This document shows, one piece after another, positions 45,086-56,880 of a stretch of DNA of 64,000 nt (positions within the stretch are counted from its first letter, which is position 1; each line of letters opens with the position of its first letter). This stretch comes from Hyaloperonospora brassicae (lineage: Eukaryota; Oomycota; Peronosporomycetes; Peronosporales; Peronosporaceae): assembly GCA_947650285.1 (NCBI GenBank), contig CANTFL010000570.1:62001-126000 (forward strand), read 5' to 3'. Below the pieces are notes generated by a model. That model worked only from the letters and a program-made list of their open reading frames with translations. It did no database searches and was not told the origin of the DNA. The position numbers and the translations under genes were made by a program.

Positions 45086-45445
45086 TGTAAGATTGTAGTG
45101 GTGCACTTTGTGCAAAGTAGGTGAAAGTAAAAGTGAATATATTGTGTGTTAAGAACTTGCTTCCTACAACACTACGATATGTACGACCAAAGACGGAAAC
45201 TACAATTATACCATGTCAAGTCTCATGTGGTGACCGTCTCTCCTTGTCCCATGAGACATCCCGTAACATGAAGTCCGTCTTTCCTTGGTCCATGTGACAT
45301 CCTGTCATATGGCGCCCGTCTCTCCCGTCCCATCTATCATTCTGCCACATCATCAGCCAATCAGGTGAGGTCGCACTTACTTGTACCAGGTCTTGCACTT
45401 GACCTTCACAACCTCTTGACTTGTCAGAAAGAGTATATCCTAACA
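45086..45445 (-). repeat. 3' LTR of copia element 1
   Basis: 360 bp, TGTTAG...CTTACA on the element's strand. Contains about 2.4 copies of a 41-bp tandem repeat (45234-45340) in the U3-like part. Confidence 0.92.
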
Positions 45446-45718
45446 TTCCTCCTCGACGTCTGCCTGAATGGCCTTCAACTTGAACATCTTGAGTAAGTGC
45501 ACAATCCGCGGCGCTGGCAATGCCTTCGTCAATAGGTCTGCAATCATGTCTCCAGACTTGACATAACTCGGCTTGACTATCTTGACTTGAGCGTGGTGGC
45601 AGGTAAACTTAATTCGAATGTCAACGTGCTTAGCGCTTGACGTACTCTTCTCGCTGTCTAGCTGCTTGATCGCGGCTTGGTTATCCATCCACATCGGCAT
45701 CGGCTCAACAACCTTCAT
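45440..45718 (-). pseudogene. Copia 1 RNase H remnant
   Basis: C-terminal RNase H of pol: MWMDNQAAIKQLDSE and SAKHVDIRIKFTCHH, ending SGDMIADLLTKALP, all typical copia motifs. The frame is lost upstream of this segment. Confidence 0.8.
45446..45456 (-). other. Polypurine tract of copia element 1
   Basis: Reads GAGGAGGAA on the element's strand directly before the 3' LTR; expected plus-strand primer site. Confidence 0.7.
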
Positions 45719-46107
45719 GTTCAGCTCACCGAATTGTCACTTCAGCCCTTATAGTCACGTCCTGCCTGCGACGCCGCGATTAACTCAGAGTCCATGGTGC
45801 TCAGGGAGACGCCATTTTACTTCTTGCACGCCCATGACACCACTGCTCCATCCATCGTCAACACGCATCCTGAGACCGACTTGCGGTACGACTTGTCTAC
45901 TGCAAAGTCCGCGTCTCTCCAGCTCTCAATCCTGATCGGGTCCATTGACTTGCCTGAATTGTTAACAAAAAACTTCAACTCTTTGTTCCCTTCAGATATC
46001 TTTCAATGCGTTTGTCCATCTTCTAAATCATTCAAGCTTGGGTTGTGTGTCTGCCTTGTCGCACGATGTACCGCAAAGCTGATGTCCGGTCGCGTACAGC
46101 GTGCAAT

Positions 46108-46929
46108 TCAAAGCAGGCTTCCGAACAGCGACTGGAACGCCTTGATGCTCGCATGCCGAGACCCAGCTGACGTAACTAATGTGTCTGTAGCTTCAGGGTC
46201 TACTTCGTTGCAGTCTTCATCAATAGGAGCTCGAACATCATTTTCCGACTTCAGTCCATGGTCCTTTAGCAACACGTCTAGCAATACATCTTGGTCCAGC
46301 GTGTAACCACACTTGTCATCTAACAGAATTTTTAACCCCAGAAACTTGTTGACGACTCCTCGATCCTTGATCTCGAGGCACACCATGCTCTTAAAAACTG
46401 CTCCACAGCTTTACTTGAAGTTCCTGTGACCAAAAGGTCGTCGACGTTTACCCCTACGATAGAAACGGCCTCGTCAAATCTTCTTGAGGTATAGGCACAT
46501 GTTCGTCGTAAACTGGCTGAAACGGAGTTCAACTAACTTCGAGTGCAACACTTGACTCCACAAACGTTCAGCTTTCTTCAGCCCTTATAGATACTTCTTT
46601 AAAAGCAAGGCAAGGTGTTGTGGGTGCTTGACACCGTGTTCGCCAAATATGCCTTTAGTCACTTGCATGCCGCTAGCCACCTTCATGTAAATGTCGAGAT
46701 CCTTTTCCTTCTCTGCCTTGACGTAGGCGTTTAAGACGTAACCGTGGCGCGCTGGTACGTTGCATCGACTCGACAGTACCAAGATGACCTTTGCGGTGCC
46801 AAGCTCCATGACTGCAGCAAAAGTCAGTGTGTATTCGATTCCGAACATCTGTTCATTTCCGCATACTACCAGTATAGCGTTGTACCGCTCCACAATTCCA
46901 TCGGCGGCGGGTTCGTTTTGAACACCCAA
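46108..46929 (-). pseudogene. Copia 1 reverse transcriptase remnant
   Basis: Three frames together cover most of the RT: VPARHGYVLNAYVKAEKEKD and IYMKVASGMQ (46585-46929), the catalytic VNVDDLLVTGT (Y/V-x-D-D motif, about 46430-46470) and FLGLKILLDDKCGYTLDQ (46108-46386). Frame changes and stops separate them. Confidence 0.8.
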
Positions 46930-47258
46930 TTGTTATGTAGAACGTGTGAATTTTCGGGCGGTACCACCACCGTCCACACTCCATTTGATTCTAGAGCAGT
47001 CAGTTCTTCAGTCATCGCTAGGCGCCACTTGTCTTATGATGGACTTCGCATAGCCTCACCGTAGTTCCTTGGGTCTGACTTGGTCACGATGCTGACGATA
47101 TCTTGATCTTCTTAGTCTTTAATTTCATCATTCGACTCATCCAATTTCTTGCCAATGGATCTTGTCACGTGTCGGTCACACGTCCATCCGGATGAACGAG
47201 TCGTTGCTGGACGTCCGTTGTGATTATCTTGTGACTCCTTCTTACCTTCAGCATCATC

Positions 47259-48342
47259 TTAAGCTTCTAGTGCTTTGCCATCTTGTATGGTGTTCAGGGT
47301 CCCAATGTTCCTCATATGTTGAGTGACCACGACAACGCGCTCCTTTGGCAGATAGACACAGTATCCCTTTGTATCATCGCTCTTTATGATGATGATTTCC
47401 GCATTTCCACGCGCACCCAGAGATTTGTTGTCCGTGTGAAAGTGAACTGTGCACGTCGATCTAAACGCCACGATGTCGCTGAGGTTCGGCTTCTTCATGG
47501 TGAGTAGCTCAATCGGTGAGACCCCACCCTCGTTCGCCTTAGTAGGTCTTCGGTTAAGTATATAAGCTGCATACTCAGCAGCATCACCCCAAAAATTCAA
47601 AGGTAGTCCGCTTGAAAACACCATGGTGCGCACTAGTTCATAATCGTGCAGTGCATCCTTTCGGCTTTGCCATTTCTGTCCTGTTATCACGCTCGCTAAT
47701 TTGGCGAGCGACACCAGTGTCTTTGCAGAACATATTTAGAGACTTGTATTCGCCTCCACCATCCGTGCGTAAGACGTGGATCCGGCCATTGATACGTCGC
47801 TCGAAATCCGACAGGAAATGATTGAAATTCATCGCGGCAACGTCTTTAGTTATCGCCAGCAATAATTCGGCAATAGTTGGATCGATGATCGACAAAGTTG
47901 ATCAGGTATCTGTTTCTGAGCCGATCGAGAGGAGTCATGACACCTTTAAGATCAGAGCAAATGACTCCTCCTATCATGTCAATTGGCGAATTGGTACCAC
48001 TTTCTCTGCGAGATTGTTGGCTCTTCGTCTGCTTGCCTTGTGCACAGGCCAAGCAATTAACACGCTTAGTATATGTAAGCATTATACCAGGGCAGGGTCA
48101 CGGGCCATCTTGACGATTGTGTCGTAGCATAGGTGACCCAAACGTCGATGGAACTGTGGCAATCTCCCATGTTGATCGTTCGTCTTATTTCCATCACCAT
48201 TTACAATCGCCATGGCCGCCCTCAGTGGTGAGCCACAAACACGAGAAGCGTTCGTTGAAATGTCGTCGTAAACCGTCACAATCAACACATTGTTGATGCG
48301 ATCGACATCCATGATGGGTGAACCACCGGGATGAGAAACCAC
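47259..48342 (-). pseudogene. Copia 1 integrase region remnant
   Basis: Pre-integrase HxRLGH motif (FHRRLGHLCYD, near 48127-48160), the zinc-binding Cys pair (NCLACAQGKQTK), catalytic core (VLRTDGGGEYKSL near 47750) and the C-terminal NRRPTKANEGGVSPIE / YCVYLPKERVV part. At least three frameshifts or stops. Confidence 0.82.
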
Positions 48343-48409
48343 AGTACACCTTCATTCACGATATTCAAGCACGCATACCTTCTTCTCAAACTTTCCGAAG
48401 GATATTCAT

Positions 48410-49051
48410 TTAACGCCCCAAGTTGGAGGCGTATTGAGCATCGAGAAGTCGGATGGTCTTAATGAAACCGAGTGGTTTGACCCGGATCATAGCATTGCCT
48501 TGTTTCGTGGTCCGAAGAGGTCCTCCGTCAGACGCTGCGGTTAAACATTCGTGATTGCAGTCAACCACTTCCTCCAGCAGGCTCAAGTCATTGACCAAAT
48601 GACGCCTCGAATCACTCTCCAGCACCCAGTTGACGATTCTTTGGGTCTGATCTCCGTCCGCATCATGGAATGCGGGGACGAAATCCGCACCGTGTTTTTT
48701 CTTTGGTCTTCTTGTACATAATGCCCTGAGGTGTCCCGTGTTTCCACAGCGGTAACATCTTTTTTGGCCTTGATCCTCAAGACGTTTCTTTACTGGATCA
48801 ACTTTTGTGACCTCCTTTGTCGTCTCCACAACGTTCACAACATCACGGCCGAATTGCTTGACACGGACGTCGATCTCCGTCGATTGTGCGAACTGTGCTA
48901 GTTCTTCAGCTTGTCGCAAGTAGCCGACCCTGTGCAAATAAAAGCGCGAAAGCATCGTCGTGCGCATCTTCGGGTCTGTGTAGTGAAAGATGTTTTCTAA
49001 AACAAGGTTGTCCGCGCCTCCGCAGGCAATGCTCACAGCATTGAGATACAA
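48410..49051 (-). pseudogene. Copia 1 gag C-terminus and altered protease
   Basis: Gag helical part (LVLENIFHYTDPKMRTTML), CCHC zinc knuckle CYRCGNTGHLRALC, then the protease site. The expected W-V-x-D-S-G-A-S-R-H is here WVLESDSRRH: the catalytic Asp is Glu and the DSG triad is lost, so the protease should be dead. Confidence 0.82.
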
Positions 49052-49346
49052 GAAACGTTCCGTCCAATTTCAATGCGACGACTTGGCTGCAATAAACAGC
49101 TTCATGCTCTGATCAGGTGTTATCTTGGTGTTGAAGGTCTGGAGCAACCTTTGCATTGCATGCTCCAAGGTTTGACTCTGAGACTGTTAAGTCTCCACCT
49201 GTCGGCGGTAATACTTATGTGCCGTTCCATCAAATGTTGACCAAGTACATCGGCCTTGATGTCTTCAGACCATACGAAGCCATACGCGCGATTGGAGAAG
49301 CCAATGTCGGCGCACGAACTCCTTGCCTTATTCGATAAAAACCACT

Positions 49347-49940
49347 TTAAAGGCCACGATAGAGTTCCTTTCGATCAAATGGCTGCAACGCCAATTTGCG
49401 CTGACGACCGTCCAGCACACCCATGGGTTCCTGACCTTGGTGTAAAAACATCGAACCTGGTGCACTCACACCTGGATACGGTGCCGTTGGTGCTCCCTGC
49501 ACTCCGGGTGCTGGTCCTGCATTCCTCACATAGTCGCCACGGTCCTGAACCGGTGGATCGACTATGTTTCCAGCAAAAGATGGTCGTCGGGCACCAAAGT
49601 AGGTGGTCGGCGAGATTTTCGGTGACCGCTTGGGAGAAGGAGCACGCTCCAAATTCTGAAGGGTAACACCCTGTCCTGGTCCCAAGGCCGAACCAAAGCC
49701 TATCGACTCCAGAGATTCCTTCCGTTACCGATCGACTTGTTCGAAGTGTGAGGATTCCATCCTGCACATTCGCTCCGACAATCACCCAGCATGACGAGCA
49801 TCTTTTCCGGTGCCGCGGCCGCAGGTACTTCCGACTTTTCACCCAGCTGATTATCAATGGTCTTCGTTTGACCATCGACCACCACAGCGGGTGTGGCTCC
49901 ACGAGCCGCGCCGCCAACACGTCCTGTTGGGCTCATAACC
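49347..49940 (-). pseudogene. Copia 1 gag N-terminus
   Basis: Gag begins MSPTGRVGG at an ATG at 49936, inside the primer-binding site, and continues open to about 49700. The 49347-49685 frame carries Pro-rich gag sequence ending in LQPFDRKELYRGL, close to the usual gag entry motif. A frameshift separates the two parts. Confidence 0.6.
49929..49940 (-). other. Primer-binding site of copia element 1 (initiator tRNA-Met anticodon arm)
   Basis: Reads GGTTATGAGCCC on the element's strand, immediately after the 5' LTR. It is complementary to the anticodon stem-loop of eukaryotic initiator tRNA-Met (GGGCUCAUAACC), as in Drosophila copia, rather than to a tRNA 3' end. It contains the ATG that opens the gag frame. 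Confidence 0.85.
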
Positions 49941-50300
49941 TGTAAGATTGTAGTGGTGCACTCGGTGCAAAGTAGGTGGAAGTAAAAGTGAATATATTGT
50001 GTGTTAAGAACTTGCTTCCTACAACACTACGATGTGTATGACCAAAGACGGAAACTACAATTTTACCATGTCAAGTCTCATGTGGTGACCGTCTTTCTCT
50101 GTCCCATGTGACATCCTGTCACATGAAGTCCGTCTCTCCTTGGTCCATGTGACATCCTGTCATATGGCGCCCGTCTCTCCCGTCCCATCTGTCATTCTGT
50201 CACATCATCAGCCAATCAGGTGAGGTCGCACTTACTTGTACCAGGTCTTGCACTTGACCTTCACAACCTCTTGACTTGTCAGAAAGAGTATATACTAGCA
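49941..50300 (-). repeat. 5' LTR of copia element 1
   Basis: 360 bp, alignable end to end without gaps with 45086-45445 (offset 4855). Followed by the GTTCT duplication at 50301-50305. Confidence 0.92.
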
Positions 50301-52090
50301 GTTCTGTCACGACCGTGACACTTCATTGACATCGTGTTGCTACATCATCCTGCGTTCCTATTTCCGCGTCCGCGGGAAAATATGATCGGTCCAAGCTGTT
50401 TTACATCACCGCAGTCGTAGTTGCGGCATTATAAATCGTGCATTCATAATGATGCCCGTGGCAGTCACGGCTAATTGGTTTTTTATACGGTTCGTCGTTT
50501 CTTCTAAATAAATCAAGTGTAGCAACAACGCGTACACGCAATGTCGAATGCAGCGTGTACTCTGGTGTGTCAAAAGATAGCACGAAAAAGTGATTGAAAC
50601 CAGCCAGTCATTAACACACTTTGTCAAAGTGGTGGTCGATGTCTGCCGTCATGCCCTTTCAATGTTGTGGTCGAGCGCTCGCAGCCATCTTCGATTTGTT
50701 TGCCACCAGCGACTAGAAGTTGTTAGTCCAATCGATTTTCACTGTACTCCTGCGCATACTTTTCGAATGCTACACGTCCACGGAGATGATCTTACCGGTA
50801 AAAGTCTTCACAGCATCTTTGTAGCGAAGCTACACAGCTCCTTAAGTCAGAAGAAGAATTAAGCTAAACGAGAAACTTTAGTTCTACGAACCCTACTCAG
50901 AGATTCAAAAAGCTTGAGAGATCACCGTCCCTGTTCCAGGGGGACCAAACGATCTAATAGAATCGACGCACAGAGTGCTGGAGAGCAGCTACCTTACAGG
51001 CGTTGCTAGCTCTTCCGATCAAGAAGTCTCGTAAGGCATGTGTCTTACGTTATAAAAATGGGAACTAAATTTTATTTCTTCTTTTAACCTGAAAGAATAC
51101 CTTAGAACAAAGTAATTAACCTGATCGCTGTATCCTAAATAAAACCTCTCAGAAGATCTCGTAATCAACGGTTGACAGACATCAGTCTTCAACGATTAAT
51201 ACCGTGTTAGAATATCACTATAAAGGGGTCCTCATCCCTTGTGTGCACCACGCCTATTGTCGACTACCAGCCGACGTGTAACCCCGTTACAATGCGTTAC
51301 AATCTTCATGACACCCTACAATATCATCGACAAATTTTGACGGAACTCCTGTATATATTACCCTCTTACTGTAACGGGTGAGCACGTTACATTTCACTGA
51401 CACAATTATGAAAATGTTAGTATTATTTTTGGAGAATCATGTGTTACAATAATTTACCTTTGTAATTGCATATTGGGGAGATTTTATCTTTTAATATAAT
51501 GCTCGGTATTGCTTCACTATCAAATTATTAAGGTCGTGACGTCAACCGAATCAACTATATCTACTAGACGCACGCAATGGGTGATGAGTAGACGTCATCA
51601 TACGTTTATGTTTATATAATTAAGTCAGGACAAATCAGACAAAAAGATATATTGGACGTAATATAATCAAATAACAGTTTCACATTTACTACGACCACAG
51701 TCCTTGTCTTATTCGTTTACACTTTCTCTGTATAAGAGGTGGCAGGGCAGTGACCTTCACTGTTGTCAGTGAGAGTTGACTCTGTAATGGTGGTCCAGTA
51801 CGTAGCTATAGGTGCCCCGTTACAGCTATAGCCAAGATACTTCGAATAAACTTGTTTGCGAAACGAAAAAAGGTAGCCTTCATTTACCAGCAAGGCTGTT
51901 TGCAGAACGGGCAGTAAAGAGAAACGGGCGCTCAACGGACCAGACTGTTGAGACAACAGCATTAATTTGCTGCTATGGACTCGAAGATTGATATCTCCAA
52001 TCACAGAAAAGTCGATAGAGACTCCCTATTTATGTGATTCGTTGAGTCAGACGACGCCATAAGGGCTCGCGCATCGTCGATGGCCAAATG
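50301..52090. other. AT-rich gene-free region
   Basis: Starts with the GTTCT duplication. No gene supported. A stretch at about 51283-51400 contains short inverted motifs (gtaac/gttac repeated) of the kind found in gypsy LTR termini, but no second copy was found. A 95-codon minus frame at 51717-52004 is unrecognised. Confidence 0.5.
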
Positions 52091-52410
52091 CATGTTAAAT
52101 TTGCCCTGTCCAACTTGGCTGAACAAGTCAAGGCTTGGGCCTTTGGGCTGAAGCTCCAACAACCCATACGTTTTTATGAGTCGTCCGAGGTCTTCAAGAA
52201 TCGTTTAAGACAAACTTTTGAGCTACACGAGCCGATTTTGGGTCGTAAGCTGAGTTTCTAATAGTAAGAAATGGTAATAAACTCGAGATTATGCTTACGC
52301 CCAGCACATTTGATACCTATCAATTTGCATTACGGCCAACACGATTTATAAACACACAAATACCGCTATCTTTATCCAGGGTGTTACGGATGATCCCGTC
52401 AAGACCCACC
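52091..52410 (+). pseudogene. Gypsy gag remnant
   Basis: Reads HVKFALSNLAEQVKAWAFGL, then ESSEVFKNRLRQTFELHEP, the typical A-x-x-x-L-x-G-x-A-x-x-W ... F-x-x-x-L-x-x-x-F gag pattern, ending at a stop at 52259-52261. A later frame has GVTDDPVKTHHF. Confidence 0.6.
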
Positions 52411-53205
52411 ACTTCCTCATTGGCTACAATCACTAGAATACGATATTTTATTACAGGATAAGAGAGCCTTAACATTAATAAGACTCAAGCTAGGATTTTC
52501 ACCTATGGTCCATCGAGACAACATGAAACATGAAGTTTGAAACAATGAACCTTTGTTATGTAAAGATCGAGCATATTCGATTTACAGGATACAAACGATC
52601 GCATTCATGCAATCATTATCGAAAGAAATAGCGCAACACTAATGAATGTAGTGCCCCGAACCCAGCGCCACATACATTCGTAAGAATTGACCTCCCGGTA
52701 GCCAAAAGAGACCGAGACGTAGGTAAGAAGTATTTGCAAAGATTTAACAGCGATGTCGACTATATAAAAAATGGACTGGGTTAGCAAAGAAGGAGCGCGC
52801 TACTGATCCAGCAACATGTATAAATTTTCAGGATCTTGATGAAGGTTGCTAGCAAAACACAGTCGCTATGTGCTACTGTCCCATGTGATGGGGTTTCCTC
52901 CTCAACTTAAAGATCAAAGTGACCAAAGACATGCCAATTTTGCGCTCTACTTGATTATGATGCGTCAAACAATCTTATCGACTCTATTCGCTAGAGGACC
53001 GTGGGCTCAGATAAGGTCTTTTATAGGCATAGCAAAAACTCGATGCGCAAACGACCTGTATACCCTCTTCGGTGCTAGACGGCCTATAACAAACCGGTGG
53101 TGGCTGACGTCGTGCACAACAAGTTTTGTATATCAACCGCACATTCTGGGTGCCAGCCAGTCCGGATAGCCCCCACATTCATTTGTAGGGGTCATGCTTA
53201 TTCGA

Positions 53206-53297
53206 GAGACCTGACTCGCCGGACCCGGGGTCCCAGGGTGAAAACTTCTGAGAGAACTGACTCGCCGGAGCCGGGGTTCCCGGGTGGTTACATCTTA
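53206..53297. repeat. Imperfect 46-bp tandem duplication, GC-rich
   Basis: Two copies starting gagacctgactcgccgg and gagaactgactcgccgg, each followed by a ccggggt-type core. It stands out as GC-rich in AT-rich surroundings. Not recognised. Confidence 0.7.
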
Positions 53298-54439
53298 GTC
53301 ACATATTGTTTAGTGTACCTCGGTTTGGTCGTACGAATATATAAACCCGCGCTGATTATCTGGGACGGCCGATACTTACCCAAGGCACCAGTGGGTGACC
53401 CCTCAGGGACGTAAAGCGCGACATTCCTTGCACTATGATAAATGTAACGTCTCGCAATAGCGGTTTTGTAAGAGTGAAGATGCGTGTTATGAAAATATAT
53501 TGCACGTTTAAAGAAGTCCATGAAGAAGCTGATTCCAATTGTACTGATATTTATCAAATGACAGAATCAAGTCAATTTTGACTCATATGGCTCAAAAGGT
53601 ACTAGCCATGCATCATCTATCAGCATCGATCCGTGAAGATGCATGTCACTTATTCATCAAAAAGCTTTGGGTAGAACGTCTGAATCGGCCAAAGAAAAGT
53701 GGGTGAAATAATATTGACTGTGATGGCTTTGCTCGTGGTTCGGTTGAATGCTTAAATACCCAGGGCACTTTAAACACCACGTTGTGGAGGAAGCTGCCGA
53801 CGGCTGTGTTGAAACACAGTCAGTGCCAAAGGTTTGTCAATCGAAAAAGTCGAGAGACGGAACATGAATGCTTACTTTATGGTCATTTATAGTGATTAAC
53901 ATAGGTGTAGTATTGATGCGGCGAAGGATTGAAACATGGAAGCCTGGAACTGTGACCCTGATAGGAACGTATGTTGAGAAAATAATTACCCAGCAGTCCA
54001 GTAGTCTGAGGTACTAATGAAATTCCACGAATACACTGAATACTCTATTTGATGACCAATCAAGTGTAGGCGCTTGTACACATGATATGATAGTACATCT
54101 GGAGTTATAATTGAAGATAAAGCAATAGCCGACGCTTAAGCCTATACTTACCGTGAGAATTTGCGTAGTGGCAAGGTCAAGCAGATCTGCGAAGTCGTTC
54201 TTTGCAACGAGTTTTTCTTACCGATACAGGATTACCGTGTGTTTTCATCAGAACGAACTGGTTCTTAAAAGTTCATCGATGGACGAAAGTGTGCTTGATG
54301 ATACATTCGTATTAAACGATTCATGTCGTTAGAATGGAAGTCGCTTAGGACAAATTCTCCATACAAGAATTTGATCGAATTTTGAGGACCGGTTTGCTAA
54401 CTTTGTTAATCTCTCTGGCCAAAAGATAAAGGCACTCGT

Positions 54440-55740
54440 CACGATATCGATCTGGAAACCGGTTCGAAGCACTGTGTCGTGAATCAGTGGCCACTACCTC
54501 GTGAACAAGTGCTAGCGATCGAAAAAACTTGACGATAGTTTAGCCGCGAGTCATGGGAGGGGGTCGACCTAACCACATAATTTTCCGATCTTCTGTGTGC
54601 AAAAAGTCACAGCCTGATTGCGAATAGTGTATGCATTCAATAAGCTGAATGCTGGAACGCTGCAGTTTCAGACGCCGACGCCGAAGAAAGACTGTCATTA
54701 ATGAAATGTCAAAAACACCCGTATCGTTTGTAGATCAAATGGATGACTTATATCAAACATCTATGCGTGAAAGGGATAGACACTTTTGGCAGTGAGCACG
54801 AACAGCGATATCTTTGTTCGTGGATAGCTATACAGCAAGGTCCAATGTACACCCCTGCCACGTTCAAATTGACGGGTAACGAATCTGATGTGATCAGTGC
54901 AAAAGTTCGCACTAAGTTACTTTCACGATGCGCTAACTGGGCTACGGGTGGAAAATTGGACGTGGAGGCCCACTGAATTCACGTCCGACAGGTTTATATA
55001 CTTATACGTGAGCATAATATGTACTTTAATTATAAAAAGTGTATAGTCGCAGCTAGCAAAATATCCCTTCTTGGGCGTATTGTCGGCAAAAACGACGAAT
55101 ACCATGATCGATATACATTCTCGGCGACCCCGACTGGACCGTAGCAGTAAATGATAAGGAACGTTGAAAATCTCCTTGACCTAGCGGCATACTTGCACAA
55201 GAACTCGCGAAAGTTTGCCGATATGACATTTCTTCTTTCTCGTTTGTTATATATAAGCGAGAAGTGGTCTGAGAGTGCTGAGTGTCAGCACGCTTATGTG
55301 GTAATGAGAGGAGATTGATACACTTACCAGCTCTGGCGTTTCTAATAGGGACAGACGATTAATATGGGCTGTGGCCTGAGACACTAGTGATTATGCGATT
55401 AGGTGTTCTTCAATGCAATATGATACAAACGGTGCGTAGCGCGTCTTTTCCAGTGCCAGTCACGTCAGCTGCAATCTCTTGAGCGCACAATTCAGTGCAT
55501 GACAGGTAACTCCTTGCCGTGAAGTTTGCAATGGATAAGGTAGCGTAAATCTCCTAGGATATAGACCGTCCATATGATATACGCACCCTACGTCATTATG
55601 CACGGCCGCAGACAGTCCACACCTCTCGCTATATATGGAAAGGTGGCAAACAATCTTTGAGAAGTATAATCCCTTCGTGGAGTACGAACAGAAAAACGAG
55701 CGTCGTCGCTGACGCTTTGTCACGTCGGCCTGATCTAGTG
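54440..55740 (+). pseudogene. Gypsy RT-RNase H remnant
   Basis: RT entry HDIDLETGSKHCVVNQWPLP near 54440, GPMYTPATFKL near 54842-54875 (counterpart of FGLxNAPATFQ), KKCIVAASKISLLGRIVGK near 55035-55090, LAAYLHKNSRKFADM near 55178-55225, and RNase H end MERWQTIFEKYNPFVEY followed by DALSRRPD near 55711-55737. Multiple stops. Confidence 0.78.
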
Positions 55741-55999
55741 CCGCCTGTTTCATCCAGCAGCTATATTAATTCACCTGTTGCAATGCTGGTATTATCAACT
55801 TACCGTCTTCAAGCAGAATCGACGACCTGAAGAAGGCGTGCGCAAAGCATACGTGATTCGTGCTTTGCATGATTTTCTTCTCAACCCATCAAGGCAAGCT
55901 AAAACTCGCCAGCGGCTTATCATTATTCAGCGACACGGTACACCACCCGCAATGTGCTGCTCCATGACACAGCAATTGTAGTCGACACTCCATGTGTCG

Positions 56000-56880
56000 T
56001 CCTTCCCACGTATTTTTTCGACCTTTTGCATCATGTATGAGTGTCACGATGCGTCATCAAGTGGAACCCGTGTCCGTCATATATAACTTTCCTCACGAAT
56101 AGTCTCGCCTTTGACTGTCCCCGCCAGTATCATTTGTCTGCAGATACCATATAGATTGCGAGTTTCGCAAAAGGTTCAAGCCTGTAATTTCATCCTGTGC
56201 AGCAATACAGACTTTGAAGATTCTTGCAGAGTGTCGAGAGAGTTAGTTTCATTGTTCTTAGTCTTTGTATTGACCAAAGACGAGCGCAAGAATACAAGAG
56301 TTCTGTTTTCGTTGATCGATTCAGCAAGAAAATTTATCTTGTTGCGTTATGAACGCGTCAATCACAGCCAAAAGATGTGCTCGTCTATTATCGAAAGGCT
56401 TTTTGACTGCATCGTTTACTTCGTAAACTCGTCTCGGACAGGGACCTTCGGTCCATGGCGGAAATTTATCAAACCGTGTTCCGTTTTCTTTAGGCCCGAC
56501 TGGAGATGTCCACTTCCGATCATATTTAAACATATGGTAAGACGGAATGTGTCAGTCATGGAGTCAAAAATACTTTGGGGATGAGTTCACTCTGATCGAG
56601 TAAAAGAAAGTTCTTGCCGGTGGGTGAACGCGCCATCGACAACTCGTTGCGTGAGTCAATCACGCATACACCGTTCTTCGTCAATAGATGCGCCATCCAC
56701 GTTACCCATCCTGTCAGAGTGTGGATCTGTATTAAAGGAGAGGAATCTCTCGGGCAATGAAAAACTAACTCATGCTCGTCACGCGTCGAGGTAATTCTCG
56801 ATGAGAAATATGCCGACGTCTATCGCGTCGACTTTATAAAGAAGACAAAATCAGCAATCTCTTTGACGCTATTGTTGGCT
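56000..56880 (+). pseudogene. Gypsy integrase remnant
   Basis: FVDRFSKKIYLVAL at about 56309-56350, LVSDRDLRSMAEIYQTVF at about 56430-56485, ARLEMSTSDH, then FAINNS-like AIDNSLRESITHTPF region at about 56630-56680. These are the conserved core and downstream blocks of gypsy integrase with in-frame stops between them. Confidence 0.75.

Larger units (their letters stand above)
45086..50300 (-). mobile_element. Ty1/copia LTR retrotransposon 1, full length, ORFs broken
   Basis: 5215 bp, transcribed from the minus strand. LTRs are 45086-45445 and 49941-50300, each exactly 360 bp, starting TG and ending CA, differing at roughly 17 positions by eye. GTTCT flanks both ends. Next to the 5' LTR is a primer-binding site (49929-49940) and next to the 3' LTR a polypurine tract (45446-45456). 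Domain order gag-protease-integrase-RT-RNase H is the copia order. Frames are interrupted repeatedly and the protease active site is altered, so it is not autonomous now. Confidence 0.93.

Noticed and set aside
53190..53300. tRNA-like B box in the GC-rich duplication
   Set aside because: No cloverleaf can be drawn and no A box lies upstream.
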